From: Marinibacterium anthonyi
GTDB taxonomy: Bacteria > Pseudomonadota > Alphaproteobacteria > Rhodobacterales > Rhodobacteraceae
Assembly (NCBI GenBank): GCA_003217735.2
Contig: CP031585.1
Location: 2,405,501-2,469,500 of the forward strand
DNA length: 64,000 nucleotides
Direction: 5' to 3'
Shown here: positions 37,091-45,721 of the stretch, one piece after another
How positions within the stretch are numbered: the stretch's first letter is position 1
How the letters are laid out: the number at the start of each line of letters is the position of its first letter
Notes under the pieces: generated by a model
What the model was told of the DNA's origin: nothing
Seen by the model: only the letters and a program-made list of their open reading frames with translations
Databases searched by the model: none
Translations under genes and position numbers: made by a program

Positions 37091-38509
37091 ATGCGGCCTT
37101 TCAGTCTGGATTGGCGACCGCGAGACGAATTGAGGGCCGGAATGGTCGCCATCGAGCAGAACGACAACGATCCCGCAACCATTGCCCGCGTCCGAACGCT
37201 TGAAAAACAGCTGCGCGACTATGTCACCATCACGCGCAAGCTGGTGTGGCAGCGCCAGGCGATCTTTCTGGCCGCGACGCTTCTGACGGCGTCCTATTAT
37301 GACGCGGCGATCGCGTTCACCACCTATGCGGCCGTGGTGGCGACCGAGGTGGTCGATCACATCCTTGCCTACCGCGTCGATGCCTGGCGCCCCGATGGCG
37401 CAGACCCCAAGCGCGCGCGCAGGTTTCTGTACTGGGTGCTGGCCAACACGCTGCTGAGCGCGCTGGCGATATCGACCTTCGTGTTCAGCGTGTCGCTGCA
37501 ACAGCCGGTGGGCGAACATTTCACGCCGCTGTTCTTTTTGTTCGCGGCGGCGCTGTTTGCCGCGATGAACAACCATCAGGTCGTCCAGTCGCTTATCCTG
37601 AGGCTGGTGATCTACGGCGCGACCTTCATGGGCATCGCGTTGCTGGACATCATCCGGGTCAAACCTTCGCTGGACTCGGTGCTGTGGCTGCATTTCTTCA
37701 CCACGCTCTTCGTGCTCTACTTCATCATCGATTGTTCCTATGTCTTCCTGCAGCTCTACCGGGCCAACCTGAACCACCTGGAAAAGCTGACCCAGGAACA
37801 CAAGCGCACCAAGGCCGCCTACAAGGTCAAATCCGAATTCGTCTCGACCGTCAGCCACGAGCTGCGCACGCCGCTGACGTCGATCAAGGGATCGCTGGAC
37901 CTGATCAATTCGGGGATGCTGGGCAAGGTGCCCGAAAAGATGGAACCGATCCTGGCCATCGCCGGGCGCAATTCCGGCCGGCTGGCGGCGCTGATCAACG
38001 ACATCCTCGACCTGCAAAAGATCGAATCCGGCGAGATGAACTATCGCTACGAGCTGCTGGACGTGCACGCGCTTCTCAGCGAGGCAATCGCTTCGAACCA
38101 GGGCTTTGCCGAAAGCTTCGGGGTGATCCTGGAAGATCCGCCCGAAATGGGAGAGACGTTGCTGGTGCGCGGCGACGAGGTCCGCCTGATGCAGGTGTTG
38201 ACCAACATCCTGTCCAACGCCGTCAAGTTCTCGAACGAAGGCGAACGAGTGCGGGTGGGCTACAAGCGGCTGGGCAACCGGGTGCGGATTTCAGTGCAGG
38301 ACGTCGGCGTCGGCATTCCGGAAGGCGCCCACGAAAAGGTCTTCGACAAGTTCACCCAGCTGGACAGTTCGGATCAGCGCAAGGTCGGCGGCACCGGTCT
38401 GGGGATGAGCATCTCGAAGCAGATCGTCGAACATCACGGCGGCACGATCGACTACATCAGCACGGTCGGGCAGGGGACGACCTTCTTCGTCGATCTCGAT
38501 CTGGTCTGA
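37091..38509 (+). CDS. Membrane sensor histidine kinase
   Basis: A 472-residue kinase with about six membrane helices in the N-terminal 200 residues (AIFLAATLLTASYYDAAIAF, LFFLFAAALFAAM and others). The HisKA domain has phospho-His256 in VSHELRTPL, and the HATPase domain has N (NILSNAVKFSNEG), G1 (DVGVGIP), F (FDKFTQLD) and G2 (GGTGLGMSI) boxes. No HAMP or periplasmic sensor domain is evident, so the signal may be membrane-related. ATG 37142, after GAGGGCCGGA, is an alternative start. It is probably the partner of the upstream response regulator and lies upstream of the LuxI gene. Confidence 0.88.
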   Translation: MRPFSLDWRPRDELRAGMVAIEQNDNDPATIARVRTLEKQLRDYVTITRKLVWQRQAIFLAATLLTASYYDAAIAFTTYAAVVATEVVDHILAYRVDAWRPDGADPKRARRFLYWVLANTLLSALAISTFVFSVSLQQPVGEHFTPLFFLFAAALFAAMNNHQVVQSLILRLVIYGATFMGIALLDIIRVKPSLDSVLWLHFFTTLFVLYFIIDCSYVFLQLYRANLNHLEKLTQEHKRTKAAYKVKSEFVSTVSHELRTPLTSIKGSLDLINSGMLGKVPEKMEPILAIAGRNSGRLAALINDILDLQKIESGEMNYRYELLDVHALLSEAIASNQGFAESFGVILEDPPEMGETLLVRGDEVRLMQVLTNILSNAVKFSNEGERVRVGYKRLGNRVRISVQDVGVGIPEGAHEKVFDKFTQLDSSDQRKVGGTGLGMSISKQIVEHHGGTIDYISTVGQGTTFFVDLDLV

Positions 38510-38684
38510 CGGGCGCGCCCCCGGGCCATTGTGACCCAGCGTCACTTGGCGGCGCGGATGGAGATTGTGCACAGCATTGCAATTGTTTGTTTTTCTGGCA
38601 GTTTTTCGGCACCGGATCCGGAGGCGTGACCGCCAACCCACGGATTGTTCCAACTTCCGGCCTTGTGGCGGCAATAAGGCAGAA

Positions 38685-38704
38685 ACCTGTAGACATCGTG
38701 GCGG
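38685..38704 (+). promoter_or_regulatory. Lux-box-like half-site upstream of the AHL synthase gene
   Basis: The stretch begins ACCTGTAG, identical to the left half of typical lux boxes, and continues with ATCGT; the right half is degenerate. It ends about 45 nt upstream of the proposed synthase start. A separate hairpin (GTGAC/GTCAC, 38531-38545) lies just past the kinase stop. Regulation by a LuxR protein is inferred. Confidence 0.3.
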
Positions 38705-38748
38705 GCGGTTCGCAGTGTCCGGTCAAAACCTCGGAACGAGATTTGGCA

Positions 38749-39483
38749 GTGAAACACTCACGGACGACCGTGGCGGATGCGCCCGCCCGGTCCGTATTCC
38801 CCGATCTGGCCCCGCCAGAGCCGCCCCGGCCGGCCCCGGCCAGGGCCGGCACACCGCCCTTGGCGCAACTGCGCGCGGCGGGCGCGCAGGGGCAATTGCG
38901 GGCCAGCGTGTTGTCCTTCGAAACGATCGGCGATCATGGCAATCTGCTGGTGAACTACCTGCGGGCGCGCAAGAAGACCTTCATCGACCGGCTGCATTGG
39001 GACCTGCCGCATGCGGACGGGATGGAATTCGACCAGTACGACACGCCGCAATGCCGCTGGGTGATCGTCCACGAATACGGAGAAATCATGGGCGGGGTTC
39101 GCCTGCTGCCGACCACGGCGGCCTGCGGCATCTATACCTACATGCTGCGCGACGCGCAGCGCGGGCTGTTGGACAGCATTCCCACCGACGTGCTGTTCCT
39201 GGAGGCGCCGATGCTGCCCCTGGTGTGGGAGGCCTCGCGGCTGTTCATTTCCGAAGACGTCCCGGCGACCCGGCGCAATGATGTCCAGGCAGTGCTGATG
39301 CAGACCATGGCGCGCACGGCCGCCGAAAACGGCGCACGCTACGTGATTGGGATCGTGCCCTGGGTGTTTTCGCGCTGGTTGCGGCGGCTGGGGCTCGCGG
39401 CGCTTCCGGTGGGGCCGCGTTTCGCCATCGACAGGATCACCAGCCAGGCGGCCCTGTTCAACGTCTCGCGCTACATCGACTGA
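38749..39483 (+). CDS. LuxI-family acyl-homoserine-lactone synthase
   Basis: A protein of about 244 residues that makes an N-acyl-homoserine lactone from S-adenosylmethionine and acyl-ACP. Conserved residues of the family are all present: Arg and Phe in RARKKTFIDRLHW, the two Asp in MEFDQYDT, Arg in GGVRLLP, and Glu-Arg in WEASRLFI. An N-terminal extension of about 60 Pro/Ala-rich residues precedes the domain. The GTG at 38749 is used, but the start is uncertain because no strong ribosome site is seen. No luxR gene lies in the window; a histidine kinase/response regulator pair is upstream instead. The acyl chain cannot be predicted. Confidence 0.88.
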   Translation: MKHSRTTVADAPARSVFPDLAPPEPPRPAPARAGTPPLAQLRAAGAQGQLRASVLSFETIGDHGNLLVNYLRARKKTFIDRLHWDLPHADGMEFDQYDTPQCRWVIVHEYGEIMGGVRLLPTTAACGIYTYMLRDAQRGLLDSIPTDVLFLEAPMLPLVWEASRLFISEDVPATRRNDVQAVLMQTMARTAAENGARYVIGIVPWVFSRWLRRLGLAALPVGPRFAIDRITSQAALFNVSRYID

Positions 39484-39488
39484 CGCCG

Positions 39489-40289
39489 TCAGATCACCGC
39501 CTGCATCCCGGAGGGTTCGGCAAACACGGTCTTGACCGACAGCGCCCCGTCGGCCCAGTCAAAGCACCGGATCCGCAGGGGGTCGACCCCGGCCTTGCGC
39601 GGCGTACCCCGGGCGCAGGCGTCAAGGGCGGGCATGTCCGGTGGGATCAGCACGCTGGAAGGCTCCGCCGCCGCCACCAGCGTCCCCGCCCAGTGCATCG
39701 CGACATCGCAGTGCACATGACCACAGGCCAGTTGCAGGACATCGCGCCCCGCGAGGGTGGCGGCCAGCGCCTCGCCACCATCGAAGGCAAAGCCGTCCAT
39801 GAACGGCAGACCCATGGGGCAGGGCGGGTGGTGCAGGAAGATCAGCGTCGGCCGGTCGTCCAGCCGCCCCGACAGCCAGTTCTGCTGTGCCGCCGGGAAC
39901 GCGCCGGCGGTCTGGCCTTCGACAACCGAATCCAGCCCGATCACGTGCAGCCCGTCCAGGTCCAGCGACAGGTTCAGGAACGGCGCGCCCTCCCACACCT
40001 GGTCGGGAAAGGCGGCGCGCATCGCGGCGCGTCCGTCGTGGTTTCCGGGCAGTATTCTCAGCGGCGCGCGAAGCTCCGCCAGGATCTGGGCCGCCTGGTC
40101 GTATTCGGCGGGACCTTCCGGCAGCGGGCCCATTTCCACCACGTCGCCGGTGTGAATCACCAGGTCCGCCGACAGCTTGTTTACCGCCGCGACCAGGGAT
40201 CTCAGCCGGGCAGCCGTATCCACCTGGCCCTTCCACAAGCGGCCCCGTGCGGTCACGTGGCTGTCGGTCAATTGCACGATACGCGGCAT
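39489..40289 (-). CDS. CpdA-like metallophosphoesterase
   Basis: A 266-residue calcineurin-like phosphoesterase with all metal-binding blocks: QLTDSHV, HTGDVVE, LPGNHDG, FLHHPP and CGHVHCD. The closest functional class is class III cyclic-nucleotide phosphodiesterases (CpdA), which hydrolyse cAMP or related phosphodiesters; other substrates are possible. The ATG at 40289 follows a GGGAG site. Its stop lies 5 nt from the LuxI stop (convergent), and it diverges from edd. Confidence 0.82.
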   Translation of the reverse strand: MPRIVQLTDSHVTARGRLWKGQVDTAARLRSLVAAVNKLSADLVIHTGDVVEMGPLPEGPAEYDQAAQILAELRAPLRILPGNHDGRAAMRAAFPDQVWEGAPFLNLSLDLDGLHVIGLDSVVEGQTAGAFPAAQQNWLSGRLDDRPTLIFLHHPPCPMGLPFMDGFAFDGGEALAATLAGRDVLQLACGHVHCDVAMHWAGTLVAAAEPSSVLIPPDMPALDACARGTPRKAGVDPLRIRCFDWADGALSVKTVFAEPSGMQAVI

Positions 40290-40462
40290 GCGGTCACTCC
40301 CTGTGCCTGGCCCTGCACGCAAATCCTTAGCGGGACGCGACATTCAGGTGAACCCTGTCATCCGGTCCCGCCGCGTGGCATAGTGGCGGTGTGCAGGGGA
40401 CCCGACGGCCATGGATCCGCACCTGCCGTCACGCGCTTTCTTCTGGCAATGCGAAGGAAAGA

Positions 40463-40478
40463 ATGTTAGCGCAATCAT
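40463..40478. promoter_or_regulatory. LacI-type operator upstream of edd-eda
   Basis: ATGTTAGCGCAATCAT is an imperfect palindrome with a central GC, close to the TGTTAGCGCTAACA sites bound by sugar-responsive LacI-family regulators. It lies about 60 nt before edd. The regulator is not in the window. Confidence 0.45.
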
Positions 40479-40538
40479 GAGGCCTGGGTTGTTGGCCGGG
40501 CCCGCAGCGACCGACGCAAGTGAGGGGAGCGGGAAACA

Positions 40539-42356
40539 ATGACACTCAACGCCACGATCGACCGGGTGACCGACCGGATACGCGAACGCAGCCGGCCCAG
40601 CCGGGATATCTATCTGGCGCGGATCGGCGCCGCGCGGGACAAGGGGCCGGCACGGGCGCACCTGTCGTGTTCGGGCCAGGCCCATGCCTATGCCGGCGCC
40701 GGGCCGGACCAGGACGCGCTGGCCACGAAAAGTGCCGGCAACCTCGGGATCATCACCGCCTACAACGACATGCTGTCGGCGCATCAGCCGTTCGAACGCT
40801 TTCCCCAGCTGATCCGCGATGCCGCCCGCGAAGCCGGTGGTACCGCGCAGGTCGCCGGTGGCGTTCCGGCCATGTGTGACGGGGTCACCCAGGGCGAGGC
40901 CGGGATGGAATTGTCGCTGTTTTCGCGCGATGTGATCGCGCTGGCAACCGGCGTGGCGCTGTCGCACAACACCTTCGACGCGGCGGTCTTCCTGGGCGTC
41001 TGCGACAAGATCGTGCCGGGGCTGGTGATCGGGGCGCAGGCCTTTGGCCACCTGCCGGCGGTTTTCCTGCCGGCCGGTCCCATGACCTCGGGCCTGTCCA
41101 ATGACGAAAAGGCCGAGGTGCGCAAGAAGTTCGCCGCCGGCGAGGTGGGCCGCGATGCCCTGATGGCCGCCGAGATGGCCGCCTATCACGGGCCCGGCAC
41201 CTGCACCTTCTACGGCACCGCCAACACCAACCAGATGCTGATGGAGTTCATGGGCCTGCACCTGCCGGGCGCGAGCTTTGTCAATCCCAACACCGACCTG
41301 CGCGACGCGCTGACCCGCGAAGGCGCCAAGCGCGCGTTGTCGCTGTCGGCGCTGGGGAACAATTACACGCCGGTGGGCGAGATCCTGGACGAACGGGCCT
41401 ACGTGAACGGCATCGTCGGCCTGCACGCGACCGGCGGGTCGACCAACCTGGTGATCCACATGGTGGCCATGGCCCGTGCCGGGGGCATCGTGCTGGACTG
41501 GGAGGACTTTTCGGAACTGTCCGACACCGTGCCCCTGATGGCGCGGGTCTATCCCAACGGTCTGGCCGACGTGAACCATTTCCACGCCGCCGGCGGCCTG
41601 GGCTACATGATCGGCTCGCTTCTGACCGAGGGGCTTTTGCACGACGACACCCGCACCGTGGCGGGCGACGGTCTGAACAACTATACCGCCGAGCCCAAGC
41701 TGATCGACGGCGCGCTGTCCTGGCAGCCCGGATCGGGCCACAGCCTGAACGAAAAGATCCTGCGCCCCGCCAATGACCCGTTCCAGCCGACCGGCGGGCT
41801 CAAGCGCCTGTCGGGATCGCTGGGTGTGGCGGTGATGAAAGTGTCCGCCGTGGCCGAACAACACCAGGTCGTCGAGGCGCCTGTGCGGGTGTTCCACGAC
41901 CAGGAAGAGGTCAAGACCGCGTTCAAGGCCGGCGAATTCACCGATGACGTCATCGTCGTGGTGCGTTTCCAGGGGCCCAAGGCCAACGGCATGCCGGAAC
42001 TGCATTCGCTGACGCCGCTGCTGTCGATCCTTCAGGGCAGGGGCCAGAAGGTGGCGTTGGTCACCGATGGCCGCATGTCGGGTGCCTCCGGCAAGGTGCC
42101 CGCCGCGATCCATGTCTCGCCCGAGGCGCTGGATGGCGGGCCGATCGCCAGGCTGCAGGACGGCGATGTCGTCCGGGTCGATGCCAAGGCCGGCACGCTT
42201 GAAATTCTGACCGACGGCGTGCTGGATCGCCCCAATGCCACGGCCGACCTGTCGTCGGTCCGGCACGGCACGGGGCGCGAATTGTTCGCCATGTTCCGCA
42301 ATACGGTCGGCACCGCGGATACGGGTGCCACCATCTTCTCGGAGATTTCCGCATGA
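40539..42356 (+). CDS. edd: Phosphogluconate dehydratase
   Basis: A 605-residue enzyme of the IlvD/Edd family that dehydrates 6-phosphogluconate to 2-keto-3-deoxy-6-phosphogluconate, the first committed step of the Entner-Doudoroff pathway. It needs an Fe-S cluster. Visible family motifs are [44 protein letters not shown] and [16 protein letters not shown]. The start follows GAGGGGAGCGGGAAACA. It overlaps eda by 4 nt (ATGA), forming an edd-eda operon. Confidence 0.97.
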   Translation: MTLNATIDRVTDRIRERSRPSRDIYLARIGAARDKGPARAHLSCSGQAHAYAGAGPDQDALATKSAGNLGIITAYNDMLSAHQPFERFPQLIRDAAREAGGTAQVAGGVPAMCDGVTQGEAGMELSLFSRDVIALATGVALSHNTFDAAVFLGVCDKIVPGLVIGAQAFGHLPAVFLPAGPMTSGLSNDEKAEVRKKFAAGEVGRDALMAAEMAAYHGPGTCTFYGTANTNQMLMEFMGLHLPGASFVNPNTDLRDALTREGAKRALSLSALGNNYTPVGEILDERAYVNGIVGLHATGGSTNLVIHMVAMARAGGIVLDWEDFSELSDTVPLMARVYPNGLADVNHFHAAGGLGYMIGSLLTEGLLHDDTRTVAGDGLNNYTAEPKLIDGALSWQPGSGHSLNEKILRPANDPFQPTGGLKRLSGSLGVAVMKVSAVAEQHQVVEAPVRVFHDQEEVKTAFKAGEFTDDVIVVVRFQGPKANGMPELHSLTPLLSILQGRGQKVALVTDGRMSGASGKVPAAIHVSPEALDGGPIARLQDGDVVRVDAKAGTLEILTDGVLDRPNATADLSSVRHGTGRELFAMFRNTVGTADTGATIFSEISA

Positions 42357-42994
42357 CCCCCCAAGAGGCCAGCCAGAAAAGCCGCGAGATCTGTCTTCTC
42401 GCGCCTGTCATCCCGGTGCTTGTGATCGACGACGCGGGCTCTGCCGCGTCGCTGGCCAAGGCGCTGGTGGCCGGCGGTCTGCCGGCGCTGGAAGTGACCC
42501 TGCGCACGCCCGCGGCGTTGGATGCGATCAAGGCGATGGCCGCTGTCGAAGGCGGCGTGGTCGGCGCGGGCACGCTGGTGACGCCGGCGGACGTGAAGGC
42601 GGCCAAGGCGGCGGGCGCGCGGTTCGGCGTGTCGCCGGGGGCGACCGATGCGCTTTTGCAAGCCTGCGAGGACGAGGACCTGCCGTTGCTGCCCGGCGCC
42701 GCCACCGCGTCCGAGGCGATGCGGCTGCTGGAACGGGGTTATGACGTGATGAAGTTCTTCCCCGCGGAAGCCTCCGGCGGAGCGAAAGCGCTGAAGGCGA
42801 TCGGTGGTCCGCTGCCGCAGATCTCTTTCTGCCCGACGGGGGGCGTGTCGACGGGAAATCTGAATGATTACCTGAGCTTGCCGAACGTTCTGTGTGCTGG
42901 AGGAAGCTGGGTCGCGCCGTCGAGCCTGGTCGATGCGGGCGCCTGGGACGAGATCGAGAAGCTCGCCGCGGATGCCGTCAAGCTGGCGGTCTGA
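42353..42994 (+). CDS. eda: KDPG aldolase (2-dehydro-3-deoxy-phosphogluconate aldolase)
   Basis: A 213-residue class I aldolase that cleaves KDPG to pyruvate and glyceraldehyde-3-phosphate. The conserved Glu-Thr-Arg region ([11 protein letters not shown]), [11 protein letters not shown] and the Schiff-base lysine in [12 protein letters not shown] are present. It is translationally coupled to edd. Downstream, a short CCCCGAAGGGG hairpin precedes a purine-rich stretch, but no clear intrinsic terminator is visible. Confidence 0.96.
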   Translation: MTPQEASQKSREICLLAPVIPVLVIDDAGSAASLAKALVAGGLPALEVTLRTPAALDAIKAMAAVEGGVVGAGTLVTPADVKAAKAAGARFGVSPGATDALLQACEDEDLPLLPGAATASEAMRLLERGYDVMKFFPAEASGGAKALKAIGGPLPQISFCPTGGVSTGNLNDYLSLPNVLCAGGSWVAPSSLVDAGAWDEIEKLAADAVKLAV

Positions 42995-43096
42995 CCCCGA
43001 TAGCTGCCTGACCCCGAAGGGGCCCTGCGTGAGAGCGTGAAAAAAACGAACCCTATCCACGTGATCGGGACGACACGCAGGGCAACAGGGCTCAGT

Positions 43097-43120
43097 TGAT
43101 AATGCGACTGATAATGCGAT
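43097..43120 (+). repeat. Two tandem copies of a 12-bp unit
   Basis: TGATAATGCGAC is followed directly by TGATAATGCGAT (11 of 12 identical) in the gap between eda and the convergent DUF882 gene. It is non-coding and of unknown significance. Confidence 0.6.
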
Positions 43121-43184
43121 GCCGGCAGATCAGGCGGCCGAAAGCCGCCTGTTCAGCATGTGGGTCCGATCCGGCGAAGCCGGG

Positions 43185-43754
43185 TCAGCTGCCCCAGTGA
43201 CGCACCGGGCCGCAATCCATGTGGACGAAGTCCGATCCGGAGTATTTGCCGACGCCGCCACCGTGGCATGCCATGGCCGCTTTGACCATCTGGTTCACGG
43301 ACCGCGAGGCGAGCCGAAGGTCGGCGGCCTGGCCCTTCATGTGCAGCGAATTCTTGGCGACACCGGAAGACCGGCGGCGCAGCATCGCGTTGGTCTCGGG
43401 GCTGCGGTAGCCCGAGAGCAGCATGTAGGGTTCGTTCACGTCCATGAGGTTGTGGGCGGCTGCCATGATGTCGACGGTTCTGCTGTCGATGTTCATGTGC
43501 TTGTCGTTCCGCCAGTCACGCATGAAATGCGTGATCTCGGTCAAGGCGTCCTTGATGTAGGTTCCTTCGATCCAGTAGATCATGTCGACCCGTTCGCCTG
43601 TGCGACCCGAATACATGCTGACCCGGCGAATGTCTCCGCCACCTCGAAGAAAGCCTGCTGCCTTGGAGTAAGTGGGCGCGGCCGAAATGGCCGTAGCCGC
43701 AAATGCACCCAAAAGGGCGCGGCGGGAAAAACCCGCTGAGCTGTTTTTTGTCAT
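43185..43754 (-). CDS. DUF882 / YcbK-type murein peptidase family protein
   Basis: A 189-residue exported protein with a Tat-like signal (SRRALLGAFAATAISAA) and a DUF882 domain of the M15 metallopeptidase class. Zinc-ligand segments are visible (SLHMKGQAADLRL and DFVHMDCGPVRHW), with the family motif YMLLSGYRSPETNAMLR. E. coli MepK (YcbK), the characterised relative, cleaves 3-3 crosslinks in peptidoglycan. The neighbouring divergent gene encodes an L,D-transpeptidase, which makes exactly such crosslinks. Confidence 0.88.
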   Translation of the reverse strand: MTKNSSAGFSRRALLGAFAATAISAAPTYSKAAGFLRGGGDIRRVSMYSGRTGERVDMIYWIEGTYIKDALTEITHFMRDWRNDKHMNIDSRTVDIMAAAHNLMDVNEPYMLLSGYRSPETNAMLRRRSSGVAKNSLHMKGQAADLRLASRSVNQMVKAAMACHGGGVGKYSGSDFVHMDCGPVRHWGS

Positions 43755-44077
43755 TTACCTGCGTCGTCCCGTACGCTTTCTGCCTGCCCGCGATGTTACG
43801 CGAGCGTTTTTTTCACTCATCCCCACAAGTGACGGGAACTTTATGGCATGGTTCCGCGTTGGCACCAAGCCGCGAGTGGTTTGAACTTTATCTGTCACGG
43901 ATTTTCGGCAAGTTCTTGCGCAACTCTGTGCAAAGTTGCATTTCTGACACATTGAGTGCCGAAGTTTCCCCAAGACCGCGACACAGCTCAACTTGGCCTA
44001 AATGTGAATAGACAATCTTGGGGCCGCTTCCCACGGTTTTGAGAGTTAATTCATACGTTTCAGGTCGAGTCCTTATC
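43755..44077. other. Non-coding divergent promoter region between DUF882 and L,D-transpeptidase genes
   Basis: This 323-nt stretch has no convincing gene. It is AT-richer than its surroundings and holds two copies of GAACTTTAT about 44 nt apart, and a GCAACT/AGTTGC inverted repeat with an 8-nt spacer near 43919-43938. Promoters for both flanking genes must lie here, but no clear consensus pair was identified. Confidence 0.5.
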
Positions 44078-45688
44078 ATGACACGCAAGCCATTCATCCC
44101 CTCCCTCCGGCGCCTTGGCGCGGTGATCGCCGTTGCGGCGATGGCCGGCGCGGGCGCGGTTTCCGCTCAGCAGATATCCGCCTTCCAACAGGTTCTTGCC
44201 GCTGCGTCAGCGCGCGACGACGCGGTCGGCGCCTTCTATCGCACCAACGGATATCAGCCGATCTGGACCGGCGAGTCGCAAATTGAACGTCAAAGGCGGG
44301 CTGCGCTGATCGATGCGATAGCACAGGCGCCGCTTTATGGCCTGCCCGTTGCGCGCTATGATCTGCCGGGGCTGAAGGCGCGGATGGCGTCCGCGCGCAC
44401 CATGACCGACATGGCCCGGGTCGAGGCCGAGCTGAGCGCGACGCTGGTCGAATTCGCGACCAACATGCAGTTCGGCGCCCTGAAACCGGGGCGGGTCGAC
44501 AGCGATATCAAGCGCAAGGTGCCCTACACCGACCCGATGCTGTACCTCACGCAGTTCCAGCAGATGAGCCCGGCGGCGTTCTTCCGGTCCCTGCCTCCGA
44601 AAAGCCCCGAATTCCGTGCACTGATGAAGCAGAAGCTGATCTTCGAGGACGAGCTGGCCGCGGGCGGCTGGGGGGCCACCGTGCGGGCGTCGAAGTTGGA
44701 ACCGGGGGACACCGGCACCGCCGTCGTCGCGCTGCGCGACCGGCTGGTGCGGATGGGCTACCTCGACCGGACGCTGACGGCGAATTACGACGCCACCATG
44801 AAGGCGGCCGTCGAACGGTTCCAGGAGGATCACGGGCTGACGGTCGACGGCGTGGTGGGTGGCGATACCCTGGCCGAGATCAACGTGTCGATGGACGACC
44901 GCCTGCGGTCGATCATCGTCGCGATGGAACGGGAACGCTGGACCAACATGCCCCGGGGCGAACGCCACATCTGGGTCAACCTGACCGATTTCACCGCCAA
45001 GGTCGTGGACGACGGCAAGGTGACCTTTGTCACCCGCGCGGTGATCGGGGCCAACAGCAGCGACCGGCGCAGCCCTGAATTCTCGGACGAGATGGAATAC
45101 ATGGTCGTCAACCCGAGCTGGTACGTGCCGCGGTCGATCGTCACCAAGGAATACCTGCCGAAGCTGCAGCGCAATCCCAACGCCGCCTCGCACCTCGAGA
45201 TTACCGACAGCCGGGGCCGTCAGATCAATCGCGGGGCGGTGAACTTTGCCGCCTATACGGCCAGGTCCTTCCCCTTTTCGATGCGCCAGCCCCCGTCCAG
45301 CCGCAACGCGCTGGGGCTGGTGAAGTTCATGTTCCCCAACCCCTACAACATCTACCTGCACGACACTCCGCAAAAGGCGCTGTTCGACCGCGAGGTGCGG
45401 GCGTTCAGCCATGGCTGCATCCGCCTGGCGCAACCGTTCGACCTGGCCTATGTTTTGCTGTCCCGTCAGACAGCGGATCCCGAAGCGGTGTTCCAGGCGG
45501 CGCTGAACACCGGCAAGGAAACCAAGATCACGCTGGACCGGAAGGTGCCGGTACACCTTGTCTATCGCACGGCGCTGGCGGATGAACGGGGCCATATCGG
45601 CTATCGCCGGGACATGTATGGCCGCGATGGCGAGATCTGGGATGCACTTGCGGCACAAGGGGTTTCTCTGCGCGCGCAGGGCAGCTAA
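44078..45688 (+). CDS. L,D-transpeptidase (YcbB-like) with peptidoglycan-binding domain
   Basis: A 536-residue exported enzyme. A signal peptide (residues about 1-31, ending AVSAQ) precedes a helical region, a PG_binding_1 domain at about 207-265 (GDTGTAVVALRDRLVRMGYL, AVERFQEDHGLTVDG) and a YkuD catalytic domain. The catalytic cysteine is Cys447 in FSHGCIRL. It forms 3-3 peptide crosslinks or attaches proteins to peptidoglycan in the periplasm. The start at 44078 begins the signal peptide. It is followed after 33 nt by lpxD. Confidence 0.93.
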   Translation: MTRKPFIPSLRRLGAVIAVAAMAGAGAVSAQQISAFQQVLAAASARDDAVGAFYRTNGYQPIWTGESQIERQRRAALIDAIAQAPLYGLPVARYDLPGLKARMASARTMTDMARVEAELSATLVEFATNMQFGALKPGRVDSDIKRKVPYTDPMLYLTQFQQMSPAAFFRSLPPKSPEFRALMKQKLIFEDELAAGGWGATVRASKLEPGDTGTAVVALRDRLVRMGYLDRTLTANYDATMKAAVERFQEDHGLTVDGVVGGDTLAEINVSMDDRLRSIIVAMERERWTNMPRGERHIWVNLTDFTAKVVDDGKVTFVTRAVIGANSSDRRSPEFSDEMEYMVVNPSWYVPRSIVTKEYLPKLQRNPNAASHLEITDSRGRQINRGAVNFAAYTARSFPFSMRQPPSSRNALGLVKFMFPNPYNIYLHDTPQKALFDREVRAFSHGCIRLAQPFDLAYVLLSRQTADPEAVFQAALNTGKETKITLDRKVPVHLVYRTALADERGHIGYRRDMYGRDGEIWDALAAQGVSLRAQGS

Positions 45689-45721
45689 ACCGATCCGGTA
45701 ATTTCCGGATCGGAGGCGAAT

